Shown here in pieces: positions 1-17,661 of a DNA stretch of 64,000 nt. Every line of letters starts with the position of its first letter. The first letter of the stretch is position 1. The translations under genes were made by a program, and so were the position numbers. This DNA is from Pelodera strongyloides (lineage: Eukaryota > Nematoda > Chromadorea > Rhabditida > Rhabditidae). The DNA is taken from positions 1 through 64,000 of the forward strand of contig JAANDG010000515.1 of NCBI GenBank assembly GCA_036852015.1, given 5' to 3'. The notes under the pieces are model-generated. The model was not told the DNA's origin and made no database searches. It saw only the letters and a list, made by a program, of their open reading frames with translations.

Positions 1-3000
1 AGATTTGGTTAGTGTGCACCATTATTTGATTTTATGAAAATTTGTTTGCAACACTGAGTGAGGGGTGAATTTTGTATTTGTCTGAGCTTAGAAATATGTT
101 GAGACTTGGGGTGCTCCCTTGTTCAAACTCCGAGAACCGCGTCTTCTCGGGGAATTGGCATTGGAGCAGCTTCAGGTTTTGGCATTGTTTGAGGGTGAAC
201 TTTGTATTTGTTTGAGCTTAGAAATATGTTGAGACTTGGGGTGCTCCCTTGTTCAACTCCGAGAACCGCGTCTTCTCGGGGAATTGGCATTGGAGCAGCT
301 TCAGGTTTTGGCATTGTTTGAGGGTGAACTTTGTATTTGTTTGAGCTTAGAAATATGTTGAGACTTGGGGTGCTCCCTTGTTCAACTCCGAGAACCGCGT
401 CTTTCTCGGGGAATTGGCATTGGAGCAGCTTCAGGTTTTGGCATTGTTTGAGGGTGAACTTTGTATTTGTTTGAGCTTAGAAATATGTTGAGACTTGGGG
501 TGCTCCCTTGTTCAACTCCGAGAACCGCGTCTTCTCGGGGAATTGGCATTGGAGCAGCTTCAGGTTTTGGCATTGTTTGAGGGTGAACTTTGTATTTGTT
601 TGAGCTTAGAAATATGTTGAGACTTGGGGTGCTCCCTTGTTCAACTCCGAGAACCGCGTCTTCTCGGGGAATTGGCATTGGAGCAGCTTCAGGTTTTGGC
701 ATTGTTTGAGGGTGAACTTTGTATTTGTTTGAGCTTAGAAATATGTTGAGACTTGGGGTGCTCCCTTGTTCAACTCCGAGAACCGCGTCTTCTCGGGGAA
801 TTGGCATTGGAGCAGCTTCAGGTTTTGGCATTGTTTGAGGGTGAACTTTGTATTTGTTTGAGCTTAGAAATATGTTGAGACTTGGGGTGCTCCCTTGTTC
901 AACTTCCGAGAACCGCGTCTTCTCGGGGAATTGGCATTGGAGCAGCTTCAGGTTTTGGCATTGTTTGAGGGTGAACTTTGTATTTGTTTGAGCTTAGAAA
1001 TATGTTGAGACTTGGGGTGCTCCCTTGTTCAACTCCGAGAACCGCGTCTTCTCGGGGAATTGGCATTGGAGCAGCTTCAGGTTTTGGCATTGTTTGAGGG
1101 TGTGAACTTTGTATTTGTTTGAGCTTAGAAATATGTTGAGACTTGGGGTGCTCCCTTGTTCAACTCCGAGAACCGCGTCTTCTCGGGGAATTGGCATTGG
1201 AGCAGCTTCAGGTTTTGGCATTGTTTGAGGGTGAACTTTGTATTTGTTTGAGCTTAGAAATATGTTGAGACTTGGGGTGCTCCCTTGTTCAACTCCGAGA
1301 ACCGCGTCTTCTCGGGGAATTGGCATTGGAGCAGCTTCAGGTTTTGGCATTGTTTGAGGGTGAACTTTGATTTGTTTGAGCTTAGAAATATGTTGAGACT
1401 TGGGGTGCTCCCTTGTTCAACTCCGAGAACCGCGTCTTCTCGGGGAATTGGCATTGGAGCAGCTTCAGGTTTTGGCATTGTTTGAGGGTGAACTTTGTAT
1501 TTGTTTGAGCTTAGAAATATGTTGAGACTTGGGGTGCTCCCTTGTTCAACTCCGAGAACCGCGTCTTCTCGGGGAATTGGCATTGGAGCAGCTTCAGGTT
1601 TTGGCATTGTTTGAGGGTGAACTTTGTATTTGTTTGAGCTTAGAAATATGTTGAGACTTGGGGTGCTCCCTTGTTCAACTCCGAGAACCGCGTCTTCTCG
1701 GGGAATTGGCATTGGAGCAGCTTCAGGTTTTGGCATTGTTTGAGGGTGAACTTTGTATTTGTTTGAGCTTAGAAATATGTTGAGACTTGGGGTGCTCCCT
1801 TGTTCAACTCCGAGAACCGCGTCTTCTCGGGGAATTGGCATTGGAGCAGCTTCAGGTGTTGGCATTGTTTGAGGGTGAACGTTGACCGTCGAGATCCATC
1901 TGAGATTTAGTTATTATGTTTTGGGTTTAGTTAGAAGTAGGACAGAGAGCGAGAGTACTTTGCCGTTGTTGTTCTGCTATTCTTTGCTTTCATTGACTTC
2001 GTTGGACGATGAGGCTTCGATGCATCTTCTCGACGTAAGATCCCATCCCGTTTGTCGCCAATGAGGAATCCCATCTGCTGCTGCATAGATTTGGTTAGTG
2101 TGCACCATTATTTGATTTTATGAAAATTTGTTTGCAACACTGAGTGAGGGGTGAATTTTGTATTTGTCTGAGCTTAGAAATATGTTGAGACTTGGGGTGC
2201 TCCCTTGTTCAACTCCGAGAACCGCGTCTTCTCGGGGAATTGGCATTGGAGCAGCTTCAGGTTTTGGCATTGTTTGAGGGTGAACTTTGTATTTGTTTGA
2301 GCTTAGAAATATGTTGAGACTTGGGGTGCTCCCTTGTTCAACTCCGAGAACCGCGTCTTCTCGGGGAATTGGCATTGGAGCAGCTTCAGGTTTTGGCATT
2401 GTTTGAGGGTGAACTTTGTATTTGTTTGAGCTTAGAAATATGTTGAGACTTGGGGTGCTCCCTTGTTCAACTCCGAGAACCGCGTCTTCTCGGGGAATTG
2501 GCATTGGAGCAGCTTCAGGTTTTGGCATTGTTTGAGGGTGAACTTTGTATTTGTTTGAGCTTAGAAATATGTTGAGACTTGGGGTGCTCCCTTGTTCAAC
2601 TCCGAGAACCGCGTCTTCTCGGGGAATTGGCATTGGAGCAGCTTCAGGTTTTGGCATTGTTTGAGGGTGAACTTTGTATTTGTTTTGAGCTTAGAAATAT
2701 GTTGAGACTTGGGGTGCTCCCTTGTTCAACTCCGAGAACCGCGTCTTCTCGGGGAATTGGCATTGGAGCAGCTTCAGGTTTTGGCATTGTTTGAGGGTGA
2801 ACTTTGTATTTGTTTGAGCTTAGAAATATGTTGAGACTTGGGGTGTTCCCTTGTTCAACTCCGAGAACCGCCGAACCGCGTCTTCTCGGGGAATTGGCAT
2901 TGGAGCAGCTTCAGGTTTTGGCATTGTTTGAGGGTGAACTTTGTATTTGTTTGAGCTTAGAAATATGTTGAGACTTGGGGTGCTCCCTTGTTCAACTCCG

Positions 3001-4170
3001 AGAACCGCGTCTTCTCGGGGAATTGGCATTGGAGCAGCTTCAGGTTTTGGCATTGTTTGAGGGTGAACTTTGTATTTGTTTGAGCTTAGAAATATGTTGA
3101 GACTTGGGGTGCTCCCTTGTTCAACTCCGAGAACCGCGTCTTCTCGGGGAATTGGCATTGGAGCAGCTTCAGGTGTTGGCATTGTTTGAGGGTGAACGTT
3201 GACCGTCGAGATCCATCTGAGATTTAGTTATTATGTTTTGGGTTTAGTTAGAAGTAGGACAGAGAGCGAGAGTACTTTGCCGTTGTTGTTCTGCTATTCT
3301 TTGCTTTCATTGACTTCGTTGGACGATGAGGCTTCGATGCATCTTCTCGACGTAAGATCCCATCCCGTTTGTCGCCAATGAGGAATCCCATCTGCTGCTG
3401 CATAGATTTGGTTAGTGTGCACCATTATTTGATTTTATGAAAATTTGTTTTGCAACACTGAGTGAGGGGTGAATTTTGTATTTGTCTGAGCTTAGAAATA
3501 TGTTGAGACTTGGGGTGCTCCCTTGTTCAACTCCGAGAACCGCGTCTTCTCGGGGAATTGGCATTGGAGCAGCTTCAGGTTTTGTTTTTTGGCATTGTTT
3601 GAGGGTGAACTTTGTATTTGTTTGAGCTTAGAAATATGTTGAGACTTGGGGTGCTCCCTTGTTCAACTCCGAGAACCGCGTCTTCTCGGGGAATTGGCAT
3701 TGGAGCAGCTTCAGGTGTTTGGCATTGTTTGAGGGTGAACGTTGACCGTCGAGATCCATCTGAGATTTAGTTATTATGTTTTGGGTTTAGTTAGAAGTAG
3801 GATAGAGAGCGAGAGTACTTTGCCGTTTTTGTTCTGCTATTCTTTGTTTTCATTGACTTCGTTGGACGATGAGGCTTCGATGCATCTTCTCGACGTAAGA
3901 TCCCATCCCGTTTGTCGCCAATGAGGAATCCCATCTGCTGCTGCATAGTTTTGGTTAGTGTGCACCAATATTTGATTTTATGAAAATTTGTTTGCAACTC
4001 AGTGAAGCGTGAACTTTGTATTTGTTTGAGCTTAGAAATATGTTGAGACTTGGGGTGCTCCCTTGTTCAACTCCGAGAACCGCCGCTTCTCCGGGAATTG
4101 GCATTGGAGCAGCTTGAGTTTTTGGCATTGTTTGAGGGTGAAATTTGTATTTGTTTGTGCTTAGAAAAAT
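1..4170. repeat. Higher-order tandem array with 129-bp unit
   Basis: A 129-bp unit is repeated in runs of about 14 (70-1880), 8 (2156-3197) and 2 (3478-3737) copies, plus one decayed copy (about 4014-4140). Each run is preceded by the same leader, starting AGATTTGGTTAGTGTGCACC at 1, 2087, 3404 and, diverged, 3949. Each is followed by the same roughly 205-bp spacer (about 1880, 3197 and 3740). Units are nearly identical, differing by single bases and small indels. Every unit carries a hairpin, CCGAGAA, 7-nt loop, TTCTCGG. Because 129 is 43 x 3, one minus-strand frame stays open through several units, but one- and two-base indels break it repeatedly, so it is read as satellite DNA. The array continues beyond the left edge. 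Confidence 0.95.
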
Positions 4171-4396
4171 GAAATGGGTATTCGTGTAAGAATGCTATAG
4201 CCGCAGTTAATCTCGTGCGGCCTGAGTTACTGTAGGATTTTTGAAATTTGTTGGTTCCCGCGGTTTCAATTTCGACCTGGTTACGTCACGGTCCCGCGTC
4301 GCGTGCTAGTAAACAATCAGTTTTGGCTTTTGCACTCGCGGTGGATGGAAGTGTTGTTTTCTTTGTGTATTATTAGTTTTCTAGATTCTCAATGGG
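4171..4396. other. Unannotated spacer
   Basis: Single-copy-looking DNA between the satellite and the transposon. No reading frame or RNA gene is apparent. Confidence 0.5.
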
Positions 4397-4702
4397 TTCT
4401 ATTCAAGGCGGGGCTGTTTACACACAAACGTTAATTTGGATACAGTACTCCCGACACTATTTGGAGCAACTTTCGCGCTTGGACTTTAATTTTTGAATAC
4501 ATCTTTGAGCCAGCTGATTATTTTTCAACTGGGGTGGTGCAATATGAATATATGTACAAAAACTGGGCAGAGAATTTATGTGAATGGTTTTGAATAAACA
4601 TTTATAAGTTTTTGGCATCGATGGCCTAATTTTTAAACAAGTCAGCTGGAACTTATACGGAAGGAAATAAATGTGTTTCCTGCTTTCAACACTAATAATT
4701 TT

Positions 4703-4854
4703 CGGCTCTGTTTTACAATAGACGGCCTTAGCGTTTTTTAGGCGGCCTTTACTAATAGGCGGCCTTATTTGAACTTTTAGGCGGCCTTATTAATAGGCGG
4801 TCTTAAACAGGCGGCCTTAACGAATAGGCGGCCTTAGTATAATAGGCGGCCCAA
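4703..4854. repeat. AGGCGGCCTTA short-repeat module, copy 1
   Basis: About eight irregularly spaced copies of AGGCGGCCTTA (often TAATAGGCGGCCTTA) lie inside the Merlin element. The whole 152-bp block, including the irregular spacers, recurs in reverse complement at 47762-47913 with few differences. It therefore moves or was copied as a unit rather than arising locally by slippage. Confidence 0.85.
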
Positions 4855-5033
4855 ACGATTAGGCGGCCTTATTTTTAATTGTTTTCCTCTCATTTTCTGT
4901 TTTCTCATTTTTCTTTGGTTTTCCCCGTTCCCCCTGTTTCACCACTCATCACAGACTTCGAGCGAGAAATATCAACTGGGAAAAAGAGAGTGGATTTTCG
5001 ATATGATTTGAGCGCGGCACTAATAAAGTAGCT

Positions 5034-5216
5034 ATGTTCGAAGTTGCTAAGATGGACGCGGTCACTTTGTTCCCAATAATACATCAGAATGTGAAACCCT
5101 TCACCACTGTGGTGAGTGATGGATGGGCCGCTTATGGAGGTTTGAGTATAGGTGGGTCAACCATAATGACGGATAATTTAGCTGGCATTACCAGAGCGAA
5201 TGAATCACATATTTAG
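5034..5216 (+). pseudogene. Merlin (ISXO2-like) transposase fragment
   Basis: A 60-codon open stretch in the centre of the 4406-5895 transposon. The middle reads DAVTLFPIIHQNVKPFTTVV then SDGWAAYGGL, matching the second catalytic Asp region of ISXO2-like transposases. The usual downstream segment (HTN..IE..W) is not readable in frame; a stop follows NESHI. The N-terminal third of a transposase is also missing. The reading is a dead fragment, not an expressed gene. Confidence 0.7.
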
Positions 5217-5904
5217 GGCTTTGTCAGGTCACATGCCGAACGATTTAGATTTTGGCAGCATGAAGAAACGTGCTGAGATTTTACTGGCAAAAAAATAAGC
5301 CGTGTAGGTTGGCCAACTTGATAGAAAAGTTGTTATTTTGTTCCTTAAGTTGATGGGGGGTATAAGTTGGTTGGGAACAACACGCACGAACCACTCGGGT
5401 GATTGCTGTATGTATGTTATTCAGCAGTTACACATTAACCATATATACTGCAGATCTTCTTTGCGAAGTGCAGCCCTTACCAATCAGTTTCGCGTATATT
5501 TATTGACTTTCTGAGAGAGCATTGTCTGCCCAAAACCACTGAACTACAAAGACGTTGTTGTCTTTGCGTTGAAGAACATCATTCATTCATTCAGAACTTA
5601 TTTGAGGGTAATTAATTTGTTGTATTATTCATAGGCAATTCTACTTCTTGATAATGTAGAATAAATTTAGAAATTCACAAGTTATTTTCCACGAGACTTT
5701 ATGAGAGAACATTGTTCATTTGCACAGTCATTTGCACAGTTCTACTATCACTCACTTGCCGGAGAATATTTCAGAAAAAATAATCAGCTGGCTCAAAGAT
5801 GTATTCAGAAATTAAGGTCCGAGCGCGAAAGTTGCAACAAATAGTGTCGGGAGTACTGTATCCAAATTAACGTTTGTGTGGAGACAGCCCCGCCTTTCTA
5901 TTCA

Positions 5905-6232
5905 CGGGAAAACCTCTGAACGTTTCTTTTTAGTCTCCAGAATTAACGCTAGAGCGCATGGGAAAAGGCTGTTTTCACGTTATCAGTGTTTTTCGAACTG
6001 TCTGCCGTGAGATAACACTTGTGTCTCACTTATGACTTCTGTGCCTGTCCTCCACTTCCAGGCTATTATTCTCAAATGTTCACATTTTGGCGTCTCCATC
6101 CTGTGTTTGTTAAGGCTACGTGCCCGGTAGATTGGCGGATTGTTGAGCGTGTTCGGGTGAAGAAGTGAAGGTTGGAGGAGCATAACACCTTGACAGTCGA
6201 AGGGTAATTGAAAGAGAAAAAGGAAAGCAAGA
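5905..6232. other. Upstream region of the Pur-alpha-like gene
   Basis: This 328-bp stretch lies between the transposon target duplication and the start codon at 6233. It must hold the 5' UTR and at least part of the promoter. I see no clear TATA box or trans-splice acceptor close to the ATG. Confidence 0.4.
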
Positions 6233-9056
6233 ATGTCTGACAACGAGGAACGTGCGGGAGCCAAGAGGACGGCTGAGGATGATCTCGCAAGCAAGATGCT
6301 CACGTTCCACTCGAAACGCTTCTACATTGATGTGAAGCAGAATCCCCGTGGACGTTTTGTGAAGATCTCAGAGGTCTGGTCCTACCTTTCATTATTTTTC
6401 CCCATGAATTCATTCACTAGTGATGGTGTTTGGAACTTTGTGTGATCCTCATTCTTATTTTAGATTGGAAATGTGCAGAAGTCTCGTATCGCTTTGTCCA
6501 TGTCGGCTACCACCGCCCTTGTGGATACTATCAAGGATCTTATTGCTTATTCAGAGGCAAATCCTGCGGCAGAGAACCCCGAGGTTTGTACTCTCAATTC
6601 TCAGACCGTTTCAACGATGTTTTGAATACTCGATGAGGCCCAGAGGATTTCATGAGCCGTGCGTGAGCTGCCTGGAAAGTTCTTACGTGCTTTTTTTAAC
6701 GAACAATTCTAATGTTTCTATTTCAGGAGACACAGCTGAAGACTGTCACCCTCAACTATGACACCCGTCGTTACTATGTGGACCTGAAGCAGAACACTCG
6801 TGGACGTTTTCTTAGAATCGCCCAGACGATTTCGTTCCCAAAGATGAGCCGTTCCCAGGTTTGTTTTCGACCCATTTATCACGCTTTAGCCTGGATGGGT
6901 TTTTGTTTTCGTACAAACAATATTTGGTGCTATTGCAGAACGGGGGGGGGGGCAGTCAACTTTTCGGCCCAAAGTGGGCGGAGCCTCACCAAACTTGGCC
7001 ATGATGGATAACAGGCTATGCCCAATCCATCTGTGATATCAGCTTATCATAATTATCGATTTATTGATTTTTTCAAAATAATTTCCCGGAGTCCGATTTG
7101 GGCCCAAATTTCAATGAGCCTTCACTCTGGATGGCCATTTCACTGAGCCTGCATCCAAAGGGGCCCATAAGGGCTGATAACTGCGCCTAACCAATATTTT
7201 TCAGTAAATAAGCATGCACGCGAGGATGCATTCTGTCTCTGAACCGTTATGCTAATATGAACTCTTTATTAAAATAAGCAGTGTGGAAGGTGAAGGTAAA
7301 TTGAATGGAGAAGAGAGAAACACCGGGCTGAACGCATTCGAAAGGTTCAGCTTCTTACGCGATGTATAACCTAAACTTTAGTTGGGCGGTGCTAAGCTTA
7401 AATTGAATAACACAATAATTAACTGAAGGGGTGAGCCTCACCTAAACAAACTTAGATTCACTGAGCCTGAACCTCACGTTTAGATGAAGGTTCAGTGAAG
7501 TTGGCCAATCAGATTGAAGGCTCAGTGAAATTTGGGCAGCCAGATTGAATGCTCAGTGAAATTGAGCAGCCAGAACTATTTTTGGTCCGCTAGGAATTTT
7601 TTTGAAAAAATCAATAAATCGATAATTATGATAAGCTGATATCACAGATGGATTGGGCATAGCCTGTTATCCATCCTGGCCAAGTTTGGTGAGGCTCCGC
7701 CCACTTTGGGCCGAAAAGTTGACTGCCCCCCCCCCGTTCTGCGATAGCACCCAATATTTTGCCTGGTTACTGATACTACTGATTACTATCTTTTTTTGGT
7801 GGTCTGGGTCGTTCCATTCGTTTTCCTGTCTAGTATTGGATGCAACAATGGCCTTTTGTAAATTAATATCGGAAAAAATTATATATTTCAATATTTCTTT
7901 GTCTTGGGAACTCTTGTTTGAGTGTAAACCCACTCGAAATGCAGTTGTTGCTATTTAGGTTGTATTCCCAGATGAGGGCATGACTGAGCTGAAGAACACT
8001 TTGGAGGAGCTCATCAAAGAGTATGCCGATGGTTACCTTGATCATCAGCTTCCCCCCTCAAATCTGCCCGAGGCTCATCATGTTCGTGCTGCCAATGGAA
8101 AGACGTTCTTCCTCGATGTTGGAGAGAACGACAGGGGAACCTTTGTGCGGATCTCGGAGGTTAGTTTATGATATCCTCTTTCATAAGAAGCCGTCGAGCC
8201 CATTTGGCGACGGCCCCAGGTTTTGTCGGTGAAAACCAGTTGGTGACTTTTTGTGGCATGCATAATTAATCGAAAACCGTGGTCAACTCGTCGCGAAATG
8301 GTCAGCGACCTTTTTCGAATGTCATTTGGTTTGGTGAGCGGCTGATGTGAATTAGGATTATGGTGGTTTGGTTGCTGCTCGTAACCCTGTGGGAGATGCT
8401 CAGACAATCTCCAGTCCAGAGTTTACTGCCACTTTATTTGTGAAACTTGCACGAGATTGTAGAAGTTTACGGGTTTACGCCCTGATGATGACTGTAACTG
8501 GTGTAATGTTTAGGTGAAGAACTCTTCGGGCTATCGTGCTGCGATCACTGTTCCCAGCCAGAACCTGACCAAGCTTCGCGATGCCTTGGGCGAGATTATC
8601 GAACAGCTGGGGGATAAGGTGTGTTTTAGTTTTCATTTATGACATGTACATGACGTTATACGGTATTTTATCCAAATGTACTCCTGGTTCCACTTCTTTC
8701 CTGAGACTTTATAGCGCAGTAACTTTAAATATCACACAAATTACGTAAGGAAGCTTTGTTGGAATGTAGTAGAGACAGACTATAGACTATTAACCAGTAA
8801 GTAAGCACCGGTAATCACTGCAACTGAAGTGAACGTTTCGCAATTTCGTTTACAAACTTTTGAATCCTGAATCCTTTGTTAGTGCGATAGCGCTAACATA
8901 GTTTGGGTTTCATCAGAGAGCCCTTTTTTTCCAGTTTTTCCATCCGTATTGTATGTCGAACTTTTTCACGTATTCCATACTTTTCAGGCGGCTCCGGCTC
9001 CTGATGCAAAGGAAGTGAAGACTGAAGCTGAGGAGGCTGTCAATGGAGAGAAATGA
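6233..9056 (+). CDS. plp-1: Pur-alpha-like single-stranded nucleic-acid-binding protein
   Basis: Six exons, all phase 0: 6233-6373, 6464-6583, 6727-6858, 7959-8159, 8514-8618 and 8988-9056, giving 255 aa. Three PUR repeats are visible: about 18-85 ([20 protein letters not shown]), 90-160 ([20 protein letters not shown]) and 169-228 ([20 protein letters not shown]). PUR repeats 1 and 2 normally pair to bind purine-rich single-stranded DNA or RNA, and repeat 3 dimerises. A role in transcription or RNA transport is known for the family. The tail (234-255) is acidic. The start is chosen at MSDNEERAG because it directly precedes repeat 1 in the usual spacing. Intron 3 is inflated by a MITE at 6926-7751. 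The symbol follows the C. elegans orthologue. Confidence 0.93.
6926..7751. mobile_element. Inverted-repeat DNA element in plp-1 intron 3
   Basis: 826-bp element with inverted repeats of about 140 bp, outer end GGTGCTAT(T/C)GCAGAACGGG, and a perfect 8-bp duplication CAATATTT at 6918-6925 and 7752-7759. The interior has imperfect repeats of a segment containing GGCTCAGTGAAATT. No transposase frame is present. An 8-bp duplication and GG ends are compatible with Merlin or hAT-type mobilisation; the class is not decided. Confidence 0.85.
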
Positions 9057-9466
9057 GCGGAATTGCAATCAACACGCATTTGATTGAAACAGCGTTCTCT
9101 CGTTGATATTGTTGTACTTATTTTATTTATTAACCATGGTTGGCGTTGGCATTTGTATTTATTTTGCGCTTGGTTTGTTTACTACTAATAAGCATATTAT
9201 CTCATGTCCTACGAGTGTGTGACCCACGTGGACCGTATCTCTTAGCATTTTGACCCCAGTTATTTTTTCTACTGGTTCCTGGTGCAGTTAATAAAGTTTT
9301 TTTTAATTATCGGCTGTTACACTTACCAAACCACGGTTTTGTTATCGTCATATCGATGCAGAGTATTTGACACATTGAGCTGATTTATTGTGTCTTCGGA
9401 GGATGTTTATAGCCAACCGAAAGTTACTTGAATTATTTGGTTTGAAATTTTGTATCATCAGTTCAG
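9057..9466 (+). other. 3' UTR of plp-1 and intercistronic gap
   Basis: AATAAA at 9290-9295 is the likely poly(A) signal of the Pur-alpha-like gene. Only about 150 bp then remain before a TTCAG acceptor at 9462-9466 and the next start codon. That spacing is typical of nematode operons. Confidence 0.6.
9461..9466 (+). promoter_or_regulatory. Putative trans-splice acceptor of the MYST gene
   Basis: GTTCAG ends at 9466 and the ATG begins at 9467, so a spliced leader joined here would leave essentially no 5' UTR of its own. The same arrangement (AG within 0-1 nt of the ATG) is seen at the PEBP and both dehydrogenase starts. Confidence 0.5.
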
Positions 9467-15367
<5,901 letters not shown>

Positions 15368-15402
15368 GTAGGCATCTAAATTTATGCAATATTTTTATTT
15401 CT

Positions 15403-15553
15403 TTAAAGCGGTATGGCACGTGGCGTGTGAATTTTTACGCGGCTGGGCAACCGCTTTCCACGTGAATTTCAATGTAACTATTATCTGAATAGCACACATT
15501 TTGCATACGAGAATTGAGAATGTAGTTGCCCTAAACCGTGGCATTCGCTTTAA
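15403..15553. mobile_element. MITE, family C (TTAAAGCGGTATG..CACGTGG ends)
   Basis: Left end TTAAAGCGGTATGGCACGTGG; right end ACCGTGGCATTCGCTTTAA, an imperfect inverted repeat. TTAA (or TA) at both edges. Confidence 0.65.
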
Positions 15554-16286
15554 ACCGTATGAATATGAATAGTTCAGATTCGTACAATAACTTCTATTTT
15601 ACCTAGCAGTGCATTTTTTTAAAAATATATTTGAGTTTTTTTAATATATTTGAGACTGTTGATTTATGCTTTACCTCGTTTTCAGAACTTAGCATGTCGA
15701 TATTTAGTGATGAGTAATTATATTTGTTATTCTTTTCTAATTATATGTTTCGTGAATGTAAAGAAGGAGTTCGAACTTATCGAAGTAGTTCTTTACCTTT
15801 TCTGTCTGTCTGTATTAGGCACTATGTGATTTGCTGTTGTTTAATAAGGAACAATACGAACCTAATAATTTAACCTATTAAGCAAATTTGTAAGTTTAGC
15901 TTTCTGTCTGTTTATGCTCATTTTCATTTGTTTGTTTGAGAGCGCCCTATTTTATATATAAGCTTTATTTTTAATATTGAAAGTAATTGAAAAACGACCT
16001 ACACTATGTGAGACACAAGACGCGTGGTTATTAATTATTGACGTAGGTATTCTTTTTATACTTTTATTTTTTTTATTTTTTTCGCTCTTCTGTTGACCTG
16101 TTGATTTGCATTTCAGTGTTAGTTTGATATTGTTTTCTGTTGATAATGTACATATTGCAAGTTGCTGATATTGGTATAAGATAAATGTTTTTAAACCTAA
16201 AGCTTTTGATTCTTATCCGCGAATTTTTTAAGAGCATCACACTCTGGGTTTATTTTTTGTAAAATTGGAATTTGCGATTTTCGTCT

Positions 16287-16457
16287 GGGCGCATACTTCC
16301 GACCGGTTTTTTTAAACGCATCGTGGACAACTGAATTCTTACGTGTTTATGCTAAGTGAGTTGCTCGAATTTGGTTCGATTTTTTATTCTAATTTATGCT
16401 GCATAATAGTGCTGGTGCACACGATGTGTTTAAAAAACCGGCCGGTTTTCGCTTTAA
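16287..16457. mobile_element. MITE, family A
   Basis: Right end AAACCGGCCGGTTTTCGCTTTAA is intact apart from small changes; the left end is diverged (CGACCGGTTTTTTTAAACGC). About 170 bp, the usual length of the family here. Confidence 0.7.
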
Positions 16458-17661
16458 ATGCTTATTGTTTATACTTATGTATGCTTATTACATTATTATG
16501 GAAGTTTTCATATTTCCTTTACCGTATTCAGTAGATGAAAAAAAAATGGGAACATTGATGCCTTTTTGAGGTTTTTGTCTTTTTGTTCTCTGAACTATGG
16601 CTTTACTTTCTTTTTGATCTTCCTCATTTTGTTGCATTGAAATTCTACTTTTGTGAAAAGATCATACCCACGTGGCCTATGACGAACCGGTTTTGTATAG
16701 AGACTTATTATTGCTGAACCGTTTCAAGTAAGTAAATAGGTTTTTCATATTTTCATACAAATGACTAAAGGTTCTTTTGCCCGAAACTTTACCAGTGAAG
16801 GTTTTTTTGGAGGGGTCCAATCATAAAGGTATTAGCGGAAAATGTGAAGAAGTATCCTTCAAATTTGAATCTTGCCAAAAATGTTGAGATTGATAAGGTA
16901 GGACAATCCGAACCCATGAGATGCACGAACCTAGCTACCGTAATCATCGACCAATGACTAAGCGCGTGGTTACTGTACACCAAGGTAATCAGCGTATGGG
17001 CACTGTAGTCGTAATCGTCGCCCAATGACCAAGCTCGTGGTTACTGTATACAGAGGCTAATTAGCTTATGGGTACTGTAACAGTAGAGTTATGAGGGTGT
17101 ATCTTTGTTTGTAACTAGCTTATGGGTACTGTAATCGTAGAGTAATTAGGTTGTTTTGGTGTTTCTCCTTACTGTGGTCCTTTTTGAAAGTCTATCATTC
17201 TTCCGCTTTGTAAACTTGAACGCTCTGTTTTGGCAGTAATCAAAATATTTTGCGCTTGTTTTGTTTGATTATGTTAGAGACTGATTTTGGCAGGAGGTTT
17301 GCGAGACGCAGAAGGGGTGATAGAGTACTGATAAGATGGAGGTTGTGATAGAGGTAGAGACAATGATAGAATGCGTTTTGACTGAGAGAAAAGATGAGAA
17401 AATAAAGAGAGAAATAGAGTGTCTAAATGAATAGACCCAAAAGAAATAGTCATATCAAATCATTGTTCTCAATTTCCTATTTTTCCCTTTTATATGGGGA
17501 AGGAGATGGTATAAGGAGTAGGAAGTAGGAACTCATTGGAAGCGGTACTTCAAAACCCAACGCAGCAGAATATTCAGAATAATTATTCATACGGTAATGA
17601 CACCGAAAATACTCTCCGTTGCTGCATTGGAGGTGGGCTTGTTTGGGTAATTAATAGATAA

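Larger units (their letters stand above)
4406..5895. mobile_element. Merlin-type DNA transposon, decayed copy
   Basis: The element is bounded by inverted repeats of more than 110 bp: 4406 onward, beginning AGGCGGGGCTGT, and the reverse complement ending at 5895. It is flanked by a perfect 9-bp duplication, TTCTATTCA, at 4397-4405 and 5896-5904. Inside, 5034-5216 (+) encodes a fragment with TLFPIIHQNVKPFTTVVSDG followed by WAAYGG, the DDE-core signature of IS1595/ISXO2-like transposases, which defines the eukaryotic Merlin superfamily. The 8-9 bp duplication also fits Merlin. The frame is short and closes with a stop, so this copy cannot make a full transposase and is a remnant or non-autonomous. 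A GC-rich AGGCGGCCTTA repeat block is nested at 4703-4854. Confidence 0.85.

Noticed and set aside
123..3182. Minus-strand open frames of 60-200 codons with a 43-residue repeat
   Set aside because: They are a by-product of a satellite period divisible by three; one- and two-base indels break the frame in several units and no start, splice or domain context supports a gene.
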